A stretch of 64,000 bases of DNA, taken from positions 1 through 64,000 of the forward strand of contig NZ_CALUAE010000015.1 in assembly GCF_943913955.1 (NCBI RefSeq), written 5' to 3'. The translations under genes and the position numbers were made by a program. Source of the stretch: Mycolicibacterium bacteremicum (GTDB taxonomy: Bacteria; Actinomycetota; Actinomycetes; Mycobacteriales; Mycobacteriaceae). This document shows positions 23,341 through 31,066 of the stretch, one piece after another. How positions within the stretch are numbered: the stretch's first letter is position 1; each line of letters begins with the position of its first letter. The notes under the pieces were generated by a model that made no database searches, was not told the origin of the DNA, and saw only the letters and a list, made by a program, of their open reading frames with translations.

Positions 23341-24561
23341 TTGAGAACCGTACTCGGATTGTCGGTGACCGCGGCCGGAATCGGCTGGGTTCTCGTCGAC
23401 GCCACCGTGCCCGCCGGTCGTCCGCTCGATGACGACCAGTTCACCGTCACCGACCTCGACGACCTGGTACCGCGCTGTCTTGCCGCGGTGCGCGGCGCCG
23501 CCGGTATCGCCGCGGCCGGCGGCCACCGGATCGGGGCGATCGGTGTCTGCTGGAGCCCCGAGGTCGAGGACCGATCCGCCGATCTGTTGACCGCGTTGCG
23601 CGCGACGGGATGTGCCGACGTGCGTCCGGTCCGTCAGGTCACCCCCGCCGGTACGGCGCCGCCCGCCGGGACCGCGACGGCCGAGACCAGCGCGACGGAT
23701 GTGCACGCGCTGCTGGCAGAGCTGTTCGAGGGCGATATCGACTTCGACGCCGCCGACTGCATCGACGATGGGCGCGTCCTGGACTGCGGGCCCGCCGCCC
23801 GGCAACTACCGGCCTACGCGGCCGCGCACCTGGTACTCACCAACGCGGTGCCCAGACAACCCGCCGCCGCCGTCCGCACGCGCCGGGAGTGGTCGCTGCC
23901 GCCGCTGGGCGGACGCCTGATGACCTTGGCCGGGGCCGCCGCGGTGACGGCGGTGATCGCCCTCTTCGCGGTCGGCTCGCAGTTCGGCGGCTCGGAACTA
24001 CCGGAGTCGGCCACTTTGGCCAACCGGGCCACGCTGTCGACACCGCAGACCTCGCCGATCGTCGCTGCCCAGCCCCCGGCCGCCCAACCGCTGGCCGCGC
24101 CCGCCGCTCCCGTTGCCCCGCAGGCCGCCCCGGTCGCGCAGGCGGCCCCCGTCCGGCAGGCCGCGCCCGCGGTGGAGCAGCCCGTCGCCCAGACCGTGCC
24201 CACCGCGCAGTGGGTGCCGCCGGTCGTGCCGGACGCCGCCCCGGTGGTCGCCGCACCCGAGGTCGTCACCGCACCCGAGGTCGTCACCGCACCCGAGGTG
24301 GTCGCCGAAGCCGTGCCGCATGTCGCCGACCCCGCGGTCCCACTGGCCGCACCCGGGCCGGACCCGCTGCTGCCCGCCGCCCCGCCGACGGTGGTGCCGC
24401 CCGCTCCGTTCCCGCTGTTCGCACCGCCTGCCCCGGTACCTGCCGCGCCGCCGCTCCCCGAACCCGCGGCCCTCCCGGCACCCGAAGCAGCACCGCCGGC
24501 GGCGCCCGTCGAGCCGCCCCCGCCGGTGCCGGTCAACCCGCTCTTCGGCGCGCTGCCCTGA
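23341..24561 (+). CDS. Mycobacterial membrane protein with Ala/Pro-rich tail (DUF7159-like)
   Basis: A 406-residue protein from a TTG start just after AGGGG. Residues 1 to about 170 look like a folded domain (RTVLGLSVTAAGIGWVLVDATVPAGRPLDDDQF). This resembles the N-terminal domain of mycobacterial DUF7159 proteins and faintly the start of actin-like ATPases, and includes GAIGVCWSPEVEDRSADLLTALRATG. A membrane segment follows at about 200-218 (LMTLAGAAAVTAVIALFAVGS). The last 180 residues are Ala/Pro/Val-rich low complexity, with three tandem APEVVT-type repeats, probably spanning the cell wall. Function is unknown. It ends in a bidirectional hairpin shared with the convergent catabolic operon. 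Confidence 0.7.
   Translation: MRTVLGLSVTAAGIGWVLVDATVPAGRPLDDDQFTVTDLDDLVPRCLAAVRGAAGIAAAGGHRIGAIGVCWSPEVEDRSADLLTALRATGCADVRPVRQVTPAGTAPPAGTATAETSATDVHALLAELFEGDIDFDAADCIDDGRVLDCGPAARQLPAYAAAHLVLTNAVPRQPAAAVRTRREWSLPPLGGRLMTLAGAAAVTAVIALFAVGSQFGGSELPESATLANRATLSTPQTSPIVAAQPPAAQPLAAPAAPVAPQAAPVAQAAPVRQAAPAVEQPVAQTVPTAQWVPPVVPDAAPVVAAPEVVTAPEVVTAPEVVAEAVPHVADPAVPLAAPGPDPLLPAAPPTVVPPAPFPLFAPPAPVPAAPPLPEPAALPAPEAAPPAAPVEPPPPVPVNPLFGALP
24253..24306 (+). repeat. Three tandem 18-bp units in a coding tail
   Basis: Unit GCACCCGAGGTCGTCACC occurs at 24253-24270 and 24271-24288, with a third copy diverged at two bases at 24289-24306. It encodes APEVVT three times (the last as APEVVA). The first two copies are identical, which points to recent slippage. 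Confidence 0.85.
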
Positions 24562-24570
24562 CCCGGACGA

Positions 24571-24634
24571 CGCCGAATCTTTGCTTGTTTGCCGGCTTTT
24601 CGCCGATTTCCCGCCGACAACAACAGATTCGGCG
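24571..24634. terminator. Bidirectional terminator-like long hairpin
   Basis: Perfect 10-bp arms CGCCGAATCT (24571-24580) and AGATTCGGCG (24625-24634) enclose a region that continues to pair imperfectly (TTGTTTGCCGGC against GCCGACAACAAC). It fills the 94-bp gap between two converging genes. Confidence 0.6.
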
Positions 24635-24655
24635 GGATGGCGTCCACCCGGGAAG

Positions 24656-25660
24656 TCACCGCATGGTGGCGAGATTGCGCCAGAACGCCTGCAGGCTGTC
24701 GGTGCCGCCGAACAGGGTGGTGAAGTGCGTGGAATCCACCAGCACGATATCGCCGGCGCGCTGAGCCTCGGGCGGCATCCAGATCAACGCATTGAAGGCC
24801 GCGTTCCCCGCATCGACGAACGGGTGCGGGCGGGTCACGTCGACCGGCTGGCGGCCCAGCACCCGCAGCGCTGCGCTCTCGGGCGCTGCCAGTTCGTAGT
24901 GCGGTAGATGCGGGTGGAAGTTGAACGTGCTGACACCGGCGAGCAGCCCCAGATCGTCCAGGTCGAGTCGGCTCTCCAGTGGCGCGATGTCCTTCGTGCC
25001 GGGCACGACGGCGGGTCGCAGACCCCACTTGTTGTGGATCGGGACATCCAGCGCCCGGATCAGTGACCGGGTGTACTGGCTGAACCGTTGCTGGCGCGGG
25101 ACCAGCGGGTCGCCGTGATGCAGGTATTCGACCTGGCGCCGGGCGTAGTCATCGGTATCACCGACGTCGTGATGCGGCGCGATCAGCAGGCAGGTGCCCT
25201 CGCGGGTCAACCAGCGCCGCACCGCCTCGACCTCCGCCGCCGACGCCTCCTCCTGCGCCAGCAGGTGGTCGAGTCCGAACACCATCAGGGTGTCGCAGTC
25301 GTCGAGGATGCGTTCGTCGATGGGCAGTTTGTAGCCCGCCTGGTCGATGCGTTGGAACACCGCCGCCGGGTGCCCGGTGGCGGCCTGGGCGACCTCCTGG
25401 AAGGCCAGCGTGGAGCGATGGAAGAGCTCCAAGGTGCCCGCGATGCCCTGCAGGAAGTGGGCGGCGTCGTACTCGGGTGTCTCATAGGCCGGCCACAGCG
25501 CGTTGCGCACCTCGGTGATGGTGGAGAACCGGTTCTCCATCGCCCCCGGATCACGTTGCGCCTCCCAGGGATAACTCCACGACCAATAGATGCTGATCCG
25601 CCGCTGCCCGTTGTGCGGGCGGGCGACGTGGGTCTGGTTGTACGTGCGGGCACCTGTCAT
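24656..25660 (-). CDS. Unrecognised protein, last gene of the Rieske operon
   Basis: A 334-residue soluble protein that I do not recognise. The middle, DDCDTLMVFGLDHLLAQEEASAAEVEAVRRWLTREGTCLLIAPHHDVGD, reads like an alpha/beta sandwich with a glutamine-amidotransferase-like or DUF4159-like strand-turn pattern. Other notable segments are RRISIYWSWSYPWEAQRDPGAMENRF and STFNFHPHLPHYEL, rich in aromatic residues and His. It has no signal peptide. The ATG at 25660 overlaps the DyP-like stop by 4 bp (ATGA), so it belongs to the operon and is translationally coupled to the peroxidase homologue. Its role may be linked to that protein. Confidence 0.75.
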   Translation of the reverse strand: MTGARTYNQTHVARPHNGQRRISIYWSWSYPWEAQRDPGAMENRFSTITEVRNALWPAYETPEYDAAHFLQGIAGTLELFHRSTLAFQEVAQAATGHPAAVFQRIDQAGYKLPIDERILDDCDTLMVFGLDHLLAQEEASAAEVEAVRRWLTREGTCLLIAPHHDVGDTDDYARRQVEYLHHGDPLVPRQQRFSQYTRSLIRALDVPIHNKWGLRPAVVPGTKDIAPLESRLDLDDLGLLAGVSTFNFHPHLPHYELAAPESAALRVLGRQPVDVTRPHPFVDAGNAAFNALIWMPPEAQRAGDIVLVDSTHFTTLFGGTDSLQAFWRNLATMR

Positions 25661-26988
25661 GGCTGATCCTCGCCTGTCAGCTCGGTCAGATACCGCAGGG
25701 CTGCGATACCCGGCAGGAAGAAATACGCGCCGCCCTTGAGCGCGGTGAACGCCGGAATACCCTTGTGCACCTTTCGGATCGGCCGCCTGGGCACGGTGAA
25801 ATCCATGGTGCCGTCCTGGGTGCCGCAGATCGGGTCGTGCTCGTTGCCCAGTTCGTGGAAGGTCTTGTCGTTGATCCACACATTCTGGGCTAACTCGAAC
25901 TGGCGGACCAGATCTGCGCAGATGATGAACGCCGCGATACCGCGGTCGACACCGTCATCGGGAGCGCCTTCCGGCAGGGCCGCGCCGTAGGTGGCGCCGC
26001 GCCGGATCATCCGCCGCCGGTTCATGTAGTGCGCGGTGTCGCGGGGGTTGAGCCTGCGCGCGTGGGAGCCCAGCGGGCAGGCATAGCCGAACGGGTCGTC
26101 GTCCTTGTAGTTGAAATCGTTGTTGCGCATCGGGTCTGCGCCCAGCTCCGGATCATCGTTGTCCGGTGCGAGGACCAGCGGAGCACCACTGCGCCATCGA
26201 CCCATGAACTTGGCCGCCAGCAGTTCCTCGCCCTCGGCGTCGTCGGCGTTCTCCCGCAGATAGTCGCGGAACAGCGCCACATCCTCGTAGAGCCGTCGAT
26301 ACGCCAGGTAGCTGCCGTTGCGTGACAGCACCTGCGGCTGCGGCAGATCGGCCACCGGCCCGTTCTCGTCGGGATAACCGAGGATGAACTCGCCGGGTTC
26401 CAGCGGGTCTCCCGAACCCGGCGTCGGTTGTTCACCCGAGCCCTTCATCACCGGCTGGGACAGCCGGTCGCGGAACCCGAAGTGGTCGTGGGCGTAGTTG
26501 AACGGCGGGGTGGCATTCAGATCGAGGTGGGACAGGCTGCGCACACCGTCGGTGCGGGCGAGCAGTTCGTCGTGTGCCGCAATCGAGGAGGCGCACTGCT
26601 CATCTGTGCGGGCGAACAGGATTGCGATGGCGTGCAGGTCGGCACCGGCCAGGCCGCCCACCCAGTGCTCGGGGGCGTTGCCGCCGGTGTCACCGAGGAT
26701 GCTCGCCCGCGCCGCCATGCCCTCGCGGAACTCGGCGGGAAAGGTGGCCAGGGCGTCGTCGGGGACGCCGAGGGCGCGTAACCCCGTCCAGGTGAAGGCC
26801 AGCGTGACCCACCGGTCGGACTCGTCCATGGTGGCGACGGCCTCCGCCGCGGACTGGGTCTTGTCGAGCAGTTCGGCGAGCCAGGCCCGTCCGCCGGCCG
26901 GGGTGTCGAAGGTCAGGAACTCGTAGCGGCCCGTGATGGCGGGTGTGCGGGTCAGCAGGATGTGCTGGATATCGTCCAACTCGAGCAC
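25657..26988 (-). CDS. DyP-type peroxidase homologue
   Basis: A 443-residue protein of the dye-decolourising peroxidase superfamily. The GxxDG-type motif appears as HFGFRDRLSQPVMKG with the key Asp at 174; the final Gly of GxxDG is Arg here. The proximal haem ligand is probably His309 in CPLGSHARRLNPRD, followed by NRRRMIRRGATYG (Arg-rich, distal-side type). A GDPLEPGEFILGY segment is also typical. GTG at 26988, 6 nt after GGGAG, is preferred over the longer frame from 27027. It has no Tat signal, so it is cytoplasmic, unlike encapsulin- or EfeB-type DyPs. Placement with a Rieske oxygenase suggests a catabolic oxidation and not iron uptake. Confidence 0.8.
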   Translation of the reverse strand: MLELDDIQHILLTRTPAITGRYEFLTFDTPAGGRAWLAELLDKTQSAAEAVATMDESDRWVTLAFTWTGLRALGVPDDALATFPAEFREGMAARASILGDTGGNAPEHWVGGLAGADLHAIAILFARTDEQCASSIAAHDELLARTDGVRSLSHLDLNATPPFNYAHDHFGFRDRLSQPVMKGSGEQPTPGSGDPLEPGEFILGYPDENGPVADLPQPQVLSRNGSYLAYRRLYEDVALFRDYLRENADDAEGEELLAAKFMGRWRSGAPLVLAPDNDDPELGADPMRNNDFNYKDDDPFGYACPLGSHARRLNPRDTAHYMNRRRMIRRGATYGAALPEGAPDDGVDRGIAAFIICADLVRQFELAQNVWINDKTFHELGNEHDPICGTQDGTMDFTVPRRPIRKVHKGIPAFTALKGGAYFFLPGIAALRYLTELTGEDQP

Positions 26989-26999
26989 GGTTTGCTCCC

Positions 27000-27404
27000 T
27001 CACTCGCGGGCTGCGCCCTTGGCCCACGCCCAGGCCGCCACCCGCCAGCCGTCGGAGACGCGGCGCAACGCCAGGGTGAACACCGCACCGGACTGGGTGC
27101 GCGCGGTGCCGTTGAGATCGAATGTCATGGTGGCCGGGACGACGACGTAGGCACTGTCGTCACCGACGTCGTTGTGCAACGGTTCGCCGAGTGTCACGTG
27201 ATAGTTCGACGCACCGAGGTGGGTGCTCTCGGCCATCACATCGCGGTACCAGTCGGTCACCGCGGTCGGCCCGGTCCACAGGTGCGGTGCCATCCCGTCG
27301 AGGATCGACCCGTCCGGCACGAACGCGGCCGACATCGCCTGGGCGTCACCGGCGTTGAAGGCGTCGAGGTAGGTCTGCACCGCGGCCAGCGGCGTCGTGC
27401 TCAC
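27000..27404 (-). CDS. NTF2/SnoaL-like protein (Rieske operon)
   Basis: A 134-residue NTF2-fold protein: AVQTYLDAFNAGDAQAMSAAFVPDGSILDGMAPHLWTGPTAVTDWYRDV and a final RRVSDGWRVAAWAWAK. This cone-shaped fold serves small isomerases, cyclases and hydratases as well as oxygenase beta subunits. The start ATG at 27404 overlaps the upstream stop (ATGA). It may act as a beta-subunit-like partner or as an isomerase on a ring product; neither can be settled. Confidence 0.75.
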   Translation of the reverse strand: MSTTPLAAVQTYLDAFNAGDAQAMSAAFVPDGSILDGMAPHLWTGPTAVTDWYRDVMAESTHLGASNYHVTLGEPLHNDVGDDSAYVVVPATMTFDLNGTARTQSGAVFTLALRRVSDGWRVAAWAWAKGAARE

Positions 27405-27964
27405 TGCATCTGATCCAGCATGTCGGAGAACGCCGCCTTGAGCCGCAGCGCCTTCTTGATCTCGTCGGCGGTGACGTAGGGGTACTCGCCGTACTCCAGG
27501 AAGCTTGGCACCTGATGCTCACGCACGAATTTGATGAACGAGTCCGGGTTCTCCTTCCAATCCTCGGGGAAGCCCTCGAGGTTGGTGAACACGGTGGTGA
27601 TGCCGGTGGCGCTGAACAGATGCACGGCGTCCTCGGTGTACTTGTCGAAGTCGGTGTCGAAGATGCCCATGTACTGGAAGTGCAGTCCGGATCCGACGTC
27701 GAAGAGGTTCCAGCGCAGGTAATGCAGGCGCAGCGGTGCCAGGGCTTCGGGGCTGGCCTTGATGGTGTCCTCGATCTGTTTGCCGTAGGCGCGTACCGCC
27801 TCCTCGCGGCCCTCCTTCACCTTGGCGATGATGGAGAAGCCGTGGCAGGCGGGCGTCCGCGGGAAGATCGGACCGTAGCGGCCGCGCTCCTCGACGAAAT
27901 AGCCCTCCGGCGGGATCGCCAGTGCCGCCGGCTTGGACCAGTCCTGCTCCTGATGTGTCACCAC
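27401..27964 (-). CDS. Unrecognised protein of the Rieske operon
   Basis: A 187-residue soluble protein I cannot assign. A repeated alpha/beta pattern (HGFSIIAKVKEGREEAVRAYGKQIEDTIKA then LRLHYLRWNLFD, and LHFQYMGIFDTDFDKYTEDAVHLF) strongly resembles tandem ferredoxin-like halves of a dimeric alpha-beta barrel, a fold used by small monooxygenases and by DyP relatives. No signal peptide. The stop overlaps the next start by 4 bp. It lies 96 bp after the preceding operon gene, the longest gap in the operon, so an internal promoter is possible. Confidence 0.75.
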   Translation of the reverse strand: MVTHQEQDWSKPAALAIPPEGYFVEERGRYGPIFPRTPACHGFSIIAKVKEGREEAVRAYGKQIEDTIKASPEALAPLRLHYLRWNLFDVGSGLHFQYMGIFDTDFDKYTEDAVHLFSATGITTVFTNLEGFPEDWKENPDSFIKFVREHQVPSFLEYGEYPYVTADEIKKALRLKAAFSDMLDQMQ

Positions 27965-28060
27965 GCACCCCCGTCTCGACTACGTTCGGGGGAAACCTAG
28001 CACCTTGGGGCGCAAGCCACCCGTCGATCGGCGGGGTCCGAAAACCGAGGACCTGTCCGG

Positions 28061-28585
28061 TCAGAAGCTCAGGCCGTGCTTCTCGAAGTGCGTGGCCAGC
28101 GCCTGCATGTACCCGTCCCCGTGGAACGGGCCCCGGGCGCCGATCGCGGCCTCCAAGAACGGCCCGTACTCCTCGTCGTTGACGTAGGTCGACCAGTGGG
28201 TGATCTGTCCGTCGTCGTTGGTGTCGACGAAGCTGATGGAGTAGAAGCCCATGACCGTGCCGTCGTGGACATTGGTGCCCTGCCAGCGGTAGCGCATCAC
28301 GAAACCGTTCTCTGCCGGCCACACCTTGTAGTCGACGGGCTTCCAGTCCGGGAAGGTGATGCCGTAGGCCTTGGCCTCCACGGTGGCCGCGGTATCCCAG
28401 TGCGTGGCGACATCCTTGAGCACGAGTTCCTGCTCGGCGACGAAGTACGGCGAGGTGTAGACCGCGTCGTCGGTGAACTCCCACTCGTCGTAGGTCTCAC
28501 CCTCGGCGACCTTCTGCAGGACGTATTTGTCGCGGTAGCTCTCGGCCATCCGGCGGTGCTTGGCGATCCGGTCCTCAAGCTTCAT
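28061..28585 (-). CDS. NTF2/SnoaL-like protein (Rieske operon)
   Basis: A 174-residue protein with the NTF2-type layout: an N-terminal helix (RIAKHRRMAESYRDKYVLQKVAEG), a strand with EFTDDAVYTSPYFVAEQELVLKD, and late strands MRYRWQGTNVHDGTVMGFYSISFVDTNDDGQITHWSTY. The last phrase is common in SnoaL-like and ring-hydroxylase small-subunit-like proteins. It overlaps the carboxymuconolactone decarboxylase-like gene by 11 bp. It probably binds the pathway substrate or an intermediate. Confidence 0.75.
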   Translation of the reverse strand: MKLEDRIAKHRRMAESYRDKYVLQKVAEGETYDEWEFTDDAVYTSPYFVAEQELVLKDVATHWDTAATVEAKAYGITFPDWKPVDYKVWPAENGFVMRYRWQGTNVHDGTVMGFYSISFVDTNDDGQITHWSTYVNDEEYGPFLEAAIGARGPFHGDGYMQALATHFEKHGLSF

Positions 28586-29183
28586 GGTTTTTCTCCTCCG
28601 GTAGTGCGGCGCTGCCGGGTTGGGGCGCCAGGCCCCAGGTGCCGAACGCCATTGCGGTCAGGGTGTAGGTGCCGACGACGAAGACCAGTTCCATCGCGGC
28701 ATGTTCGCCGAGCTCGTCGACCAGCCGTCGCCAGGTGGACCAGTCGGCTTTTCCGTTCGCGATCAACTCGTCGACGGCATCGAGCACCGAACGGTCGGTG
28801 CCGGTGAACCCGGCGTTGCCCTCGGCGAGCGCGGCGACGTCCGCATCGGTGACCCCGACGGCGGCGCCGAGGCGGACATGCTGACCCCATTCGAAGGCCG
28901 AGCGGTGCCGATGGGCCACCCGCAGGATGGTCAGCTCGCGCAGCCGTGCGGGCAGTTCGCCGCGTTGTAGCAGAAAGCCGTTGAAACGCAGGAACATCCG
29001 CGCCATCTCCGGGTGATGTGCCAGCATGCCGATGATGTCGAAGTTCAGCGGGTCGAATCGCTCTCCCGAGCCGGCCCTGGGCACCTGGTCCCCGGGCAGG
29101 CCGAGCAGGGCGCCGAACGCGGCGTACTCGGCCTCGCCCCACCGGTCGGCGGGCAGGGGCGGCATCCGCTGTTCCTCGGTCAT
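28575..29183 (-). CDS. Carboxymuconolactone decarboxylase-like protein
   Basis: A 202-residue all-helical protein of the CMD/AhpD superfamily, with HPEMARMFLRFNGFLLQRGELPARLRELTILRVAHRHRSAFEWGQHVRLGAAVGVTDADVAAL. The segment lacks the CxxC of AhpD peroxidase-type members (it reads FEWGQH), so it belongs to the decarboxylase-like class with a general-acid His. True 4-carboxymuconolactone decarboxylase acts in the protocatechuate pathway, but no other genes of that pathway are here, so the substrate is open. It overlaps both neighbours (4 bp and 11 bp). Confidence 0.82.
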   Translation of the reverse strand: MTEEQRMPPLPADRWGEAEYAAFGALLGLPGDQVPRAGSGERFDPLNFDIIGMLAHHPEMARMFLRFNGFLLQRGELPARLRELTILRVAHRHRSAFEWGQHVRLGAAVGVTDADVAALAEGNAGFTGTDRSVLDAVDELIANGKADWSTWRRLVDELGEHAAMELVFVVGTYTLTAMAFGTWGLAPQPGSAALPEEKNHEA

Positions 29184-29602
29184 GCCGGCAGCGCCATCTG
29201 CAGGTACAGGTCGAGGCGACGGATGCGGCCCTCAGCGTTGAATGCGTAGACCGACAGCGAGTTCACCACGCTGCGGAAATCGCCCACCGCACTGCGCTCT
29301 TCCAGTTCCAGGAACACCACATCATTGTGTTCGGTGATCCGCTTGAAGGTGCACTCCCACTCCGAGGTGGTGGCCCAGCCGGTCAGGAATTCGACGTAAC
29401 CGGCCCAGTCCATCTCCTCCTTGAACGCTCCGACCCGCAGGAAGTTCTCGGTGTCGACGAGGTCGGCCAGCGGCGCCCAGCCCTCGGTGCCGAAGTCCGT
29501 GCCCTTGGCCTCGGTGACCAGTCGCCCGGTGGTCGCGGCGTACTGCAGCACGGTGCGGCTGCGGCCGGTGTGCGCGGTGAGGAGCTCGGCGAGGTCGGGC
29601 AT
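29180..29602 (-). CDS. NTF2/SnoaL-like protein next to the Rieske oxygenase
   Basis: A 140-residue protein with a SnoaL/NTF2 pattern: GWAPLADLVDTENFLRVGAFKEEMDWAGYVEFLTGWA, then ECTFKRITEHNDVVFLELEERSAV and a late strand SVYAFNAEGRIRRLDLYLQMAL. ATG at 29602 shares one base with the Rieske stop (TGATG), so the two are tightly coupled. Its position right after the alpha subunit suggests a beta-subunit-like role, though classical beta subunits are about 160-180 residues. The longer frame upstream reads arginine-rich nonsense antiparallel to the Rieske gene. Confidence 0.75.
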   Translation of the reverse strand: MPDLAELLTAHTGRSRTVLQYAATTGRLVTEAKGTDFGTEGWAPLADLVDTENFLRVGAFKEEMDWAGYVEFLTGWATTSEWECTFKRITEHNDVVFLELEERSAVGDFRSVVNSLSVYAFNAEGRIRRLDLYLQMALPA

Positions 29603-30957
29603 CAGACGGTGGCCAGGTAGCGGTCGATCACCGAGTGGTAGTGCGCGATCACCACCTCCTCGTTGACCAGTGCCATATGGTCCAGGCGGTCGTTGCGCAG
29701 GCCGATCTGCTGGCGCGGCATCTGCTCGTAATCCTGTTGCAGCGCTTCGAAATACTTGAAGCTGCCCGGTTCCTGCACGTCGATCAGCTCGGCGGCGAAC
29801 GCGGTGCGGTGCTCCGGGGGCAACCACATGAAGCTGGTGATGTGCCAGATGCACCGGTTGGGGTCACCGTCGGGGTGCGGGGTGGACATGATGACGGTGG
29901 CCTCGCCGGCGCGGATGGTCATGAAGAAGTTGGGGAACAGCACCCAGCCGTGGTTGTCGCTCATCTGTGCATCGGTCAGTCCGTCGACGTCCAGACCGTC
30001 GCGGGAGAGGGTGTCGCGGGTGGCCTGCTGCAGCAGGGTGCGTCCGGTGACGCCCTCGGGGAAGGTGAGGGTGCCATCGGCGCCGCGGTGGCGGTCGACC
30101 AGTTCGGTGAACCGGGGGAGCACCCGGACGACGCCGGGGAAGGTCTCCGGCAGCTCCATGATGCCCTCGACCTGTTTGTCCGGGCCCATGCCCTCGACAT
30201 GGGCGACTTCGAACGGTGCGACGGCGACGCTGTGCTTGTCCAGGAATCGGTATCTGGTCTTGGTCGGGTCGATGACCAACACCCGCAGCAGTTGGGGGTG
30301 GATGCCCGAGACGTGATAGCCCTCCTCGAATGCGTCCATCACCACCTTCCAGTTGCAGTCCAGCGCCTCACGGACATCGAGCACCGTGGTCATCTGGTCC
30401 AGGTGGTAGGGCTCCAGGATGCGAATGACGTCCTCGCCCAGGAAATCCCGCAGTGGCGCGGCATCCGGGTCGGGGTTCAAGAAGACGAAACCGGCGAACG
30501 TGTCGACCCCGACCTCGAGCAGTCCGTGGGCGTCCTTGTCGATCTCGGGCTTCGAACAACCGCGCAGGGCGCCCTGTTGGTCATAGGACCACAGGTGGTA
30601 TTGGCAGACGATCCGCTGCTTGGCCTGTCCCTGTCCGGTGAACAGCGGATTTCCCCGATGTCGGCAGGCATTGACGAATCCCCGCAAACCGCCGTCCTTT
30701 CCGCGCATCACGACGAAGGACTGATCGAAGATCCGGTACTCCTTGAAGGCGCCCGCGGCGGCGAATTCGTCCGCGCGGCCGATGACCTGCCATACCCGCA
30801 TCCAGATGGCCTGTCGTTCGCGGGCCACGAACTCCGATGAGGTGTAGCGGTCGGTGGGGATCTGCATGCGGAACAACGCGCTCGCCGCATCGGGGCTCAG
30901 TCCCTGGGTGTCGACCCAGTCGCCGGGCCGGGCGGATCGAGCGGAGTCGACAGACAT
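29602..30957 (-). CDS. Rieske non-haem iron oxygenase, large subunit
   Basis: A 451-residue aromatic-ring-hydroxylating-type oxygenase alpha subunit. The Rieske [2Fe-2S] ligands are Cys98 and His100 (ACRHRG) and Cys118 and His121 (CQYHLW). The catalytic iron site has His215 and His220 in DAFEEGYHVSGIH, preceded by Asn202. The C-terminal domain includes WVLFPNFFMTI and a LPPEHRTAF segment typical of the SRPBCC ligand-binding fold. ATG at 30957 follows GGAGGG at 6 nt. It leads an eight-gene minus-strand operon. No ferredoxin or reductase gene is adjacent, so electron supply must come from elsewhere. The substrate is unknown; ring, terpenoid or quaternary-amine compounds are all possible. Confidence 0.92.
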   Translation of the reverse strand: MSVDSARSARPGDWVDTQGLSPDAASALFRMQIPTDRYTSSEFVARERQAIWMRVWQVIGRADEFAAAGAFKEYRIFDQSFVVMRGKDGGLRGFVNACRHRGNPLFTGQGQAKQRIVCQYHLWSYDQQGALRGCSKPEIDKDAHGLLEVGVDTFAGFVFLNPDPDAAPLRDFLGEDVIRILEPYHLDQMTTVLDVREALDCNWKVVMDAFEEGYHVSGIHPQLLRVLVIDPTKTRYRFLDKHSVAVAPFEVAHVEGMGPDKQVEGIMELPETFPGVVRVLPRFTELVDRHRGADGTLTFPEGVTGRTLLQQATRDTLSRDGLDVDGLTDAQMSDNHGWVLFPNFFMTIRAGEATVIMSTPHPDGDPNRCIWHITSFMWLPPEHRTAFAAELIDVQEPGSFKYFEALQQDYEQMPRQQIGLRNDRLDHMALVNEEVVIAHYHSVIDRYLATV

Positions 30958-31002
30958 CGGAATCCCTCCAGAAGGCGCGTCGGGCTGTGACGGCAGTCAC
31001 GA

Positions 31003-31029
31003 TAATACAGACATGGTTTTCAGATACAA
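31003..31029 (-). promoter_or_regulatory. Putative promoter of the Rieske operon
   Basis: On the minus strand TATTAT (31007-31002 region) matches five of six -10 positions. TTGTAT (31029-31024) lies 16 bp upstream as a -35. The palindrome at 31021-31040 covers this -35, so repressor binding would occlude it. Confidence 0.45.
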
Positions 31030-31040
31030 GGGTGTATCTG
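31021..31040. promoter_or_regulatory. 20-bp palindrome, probable operator of the adjacent TetR
   Basis: Perfect 8-bp arms CAGATACA and TGTATCTG with a 4-bp centre lie in the divergent region between the Rieske operon and the TetR gene. A second shorter repeat, GTGAC-GGCA-GTCAC, is at 30987-31000. The size and position fit a TetR dimer site controlling both directions. Confidence 0.7.
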
Positions 31041-31066
31041 TGGCGCCGATTTGCGAGGATGGGGCG

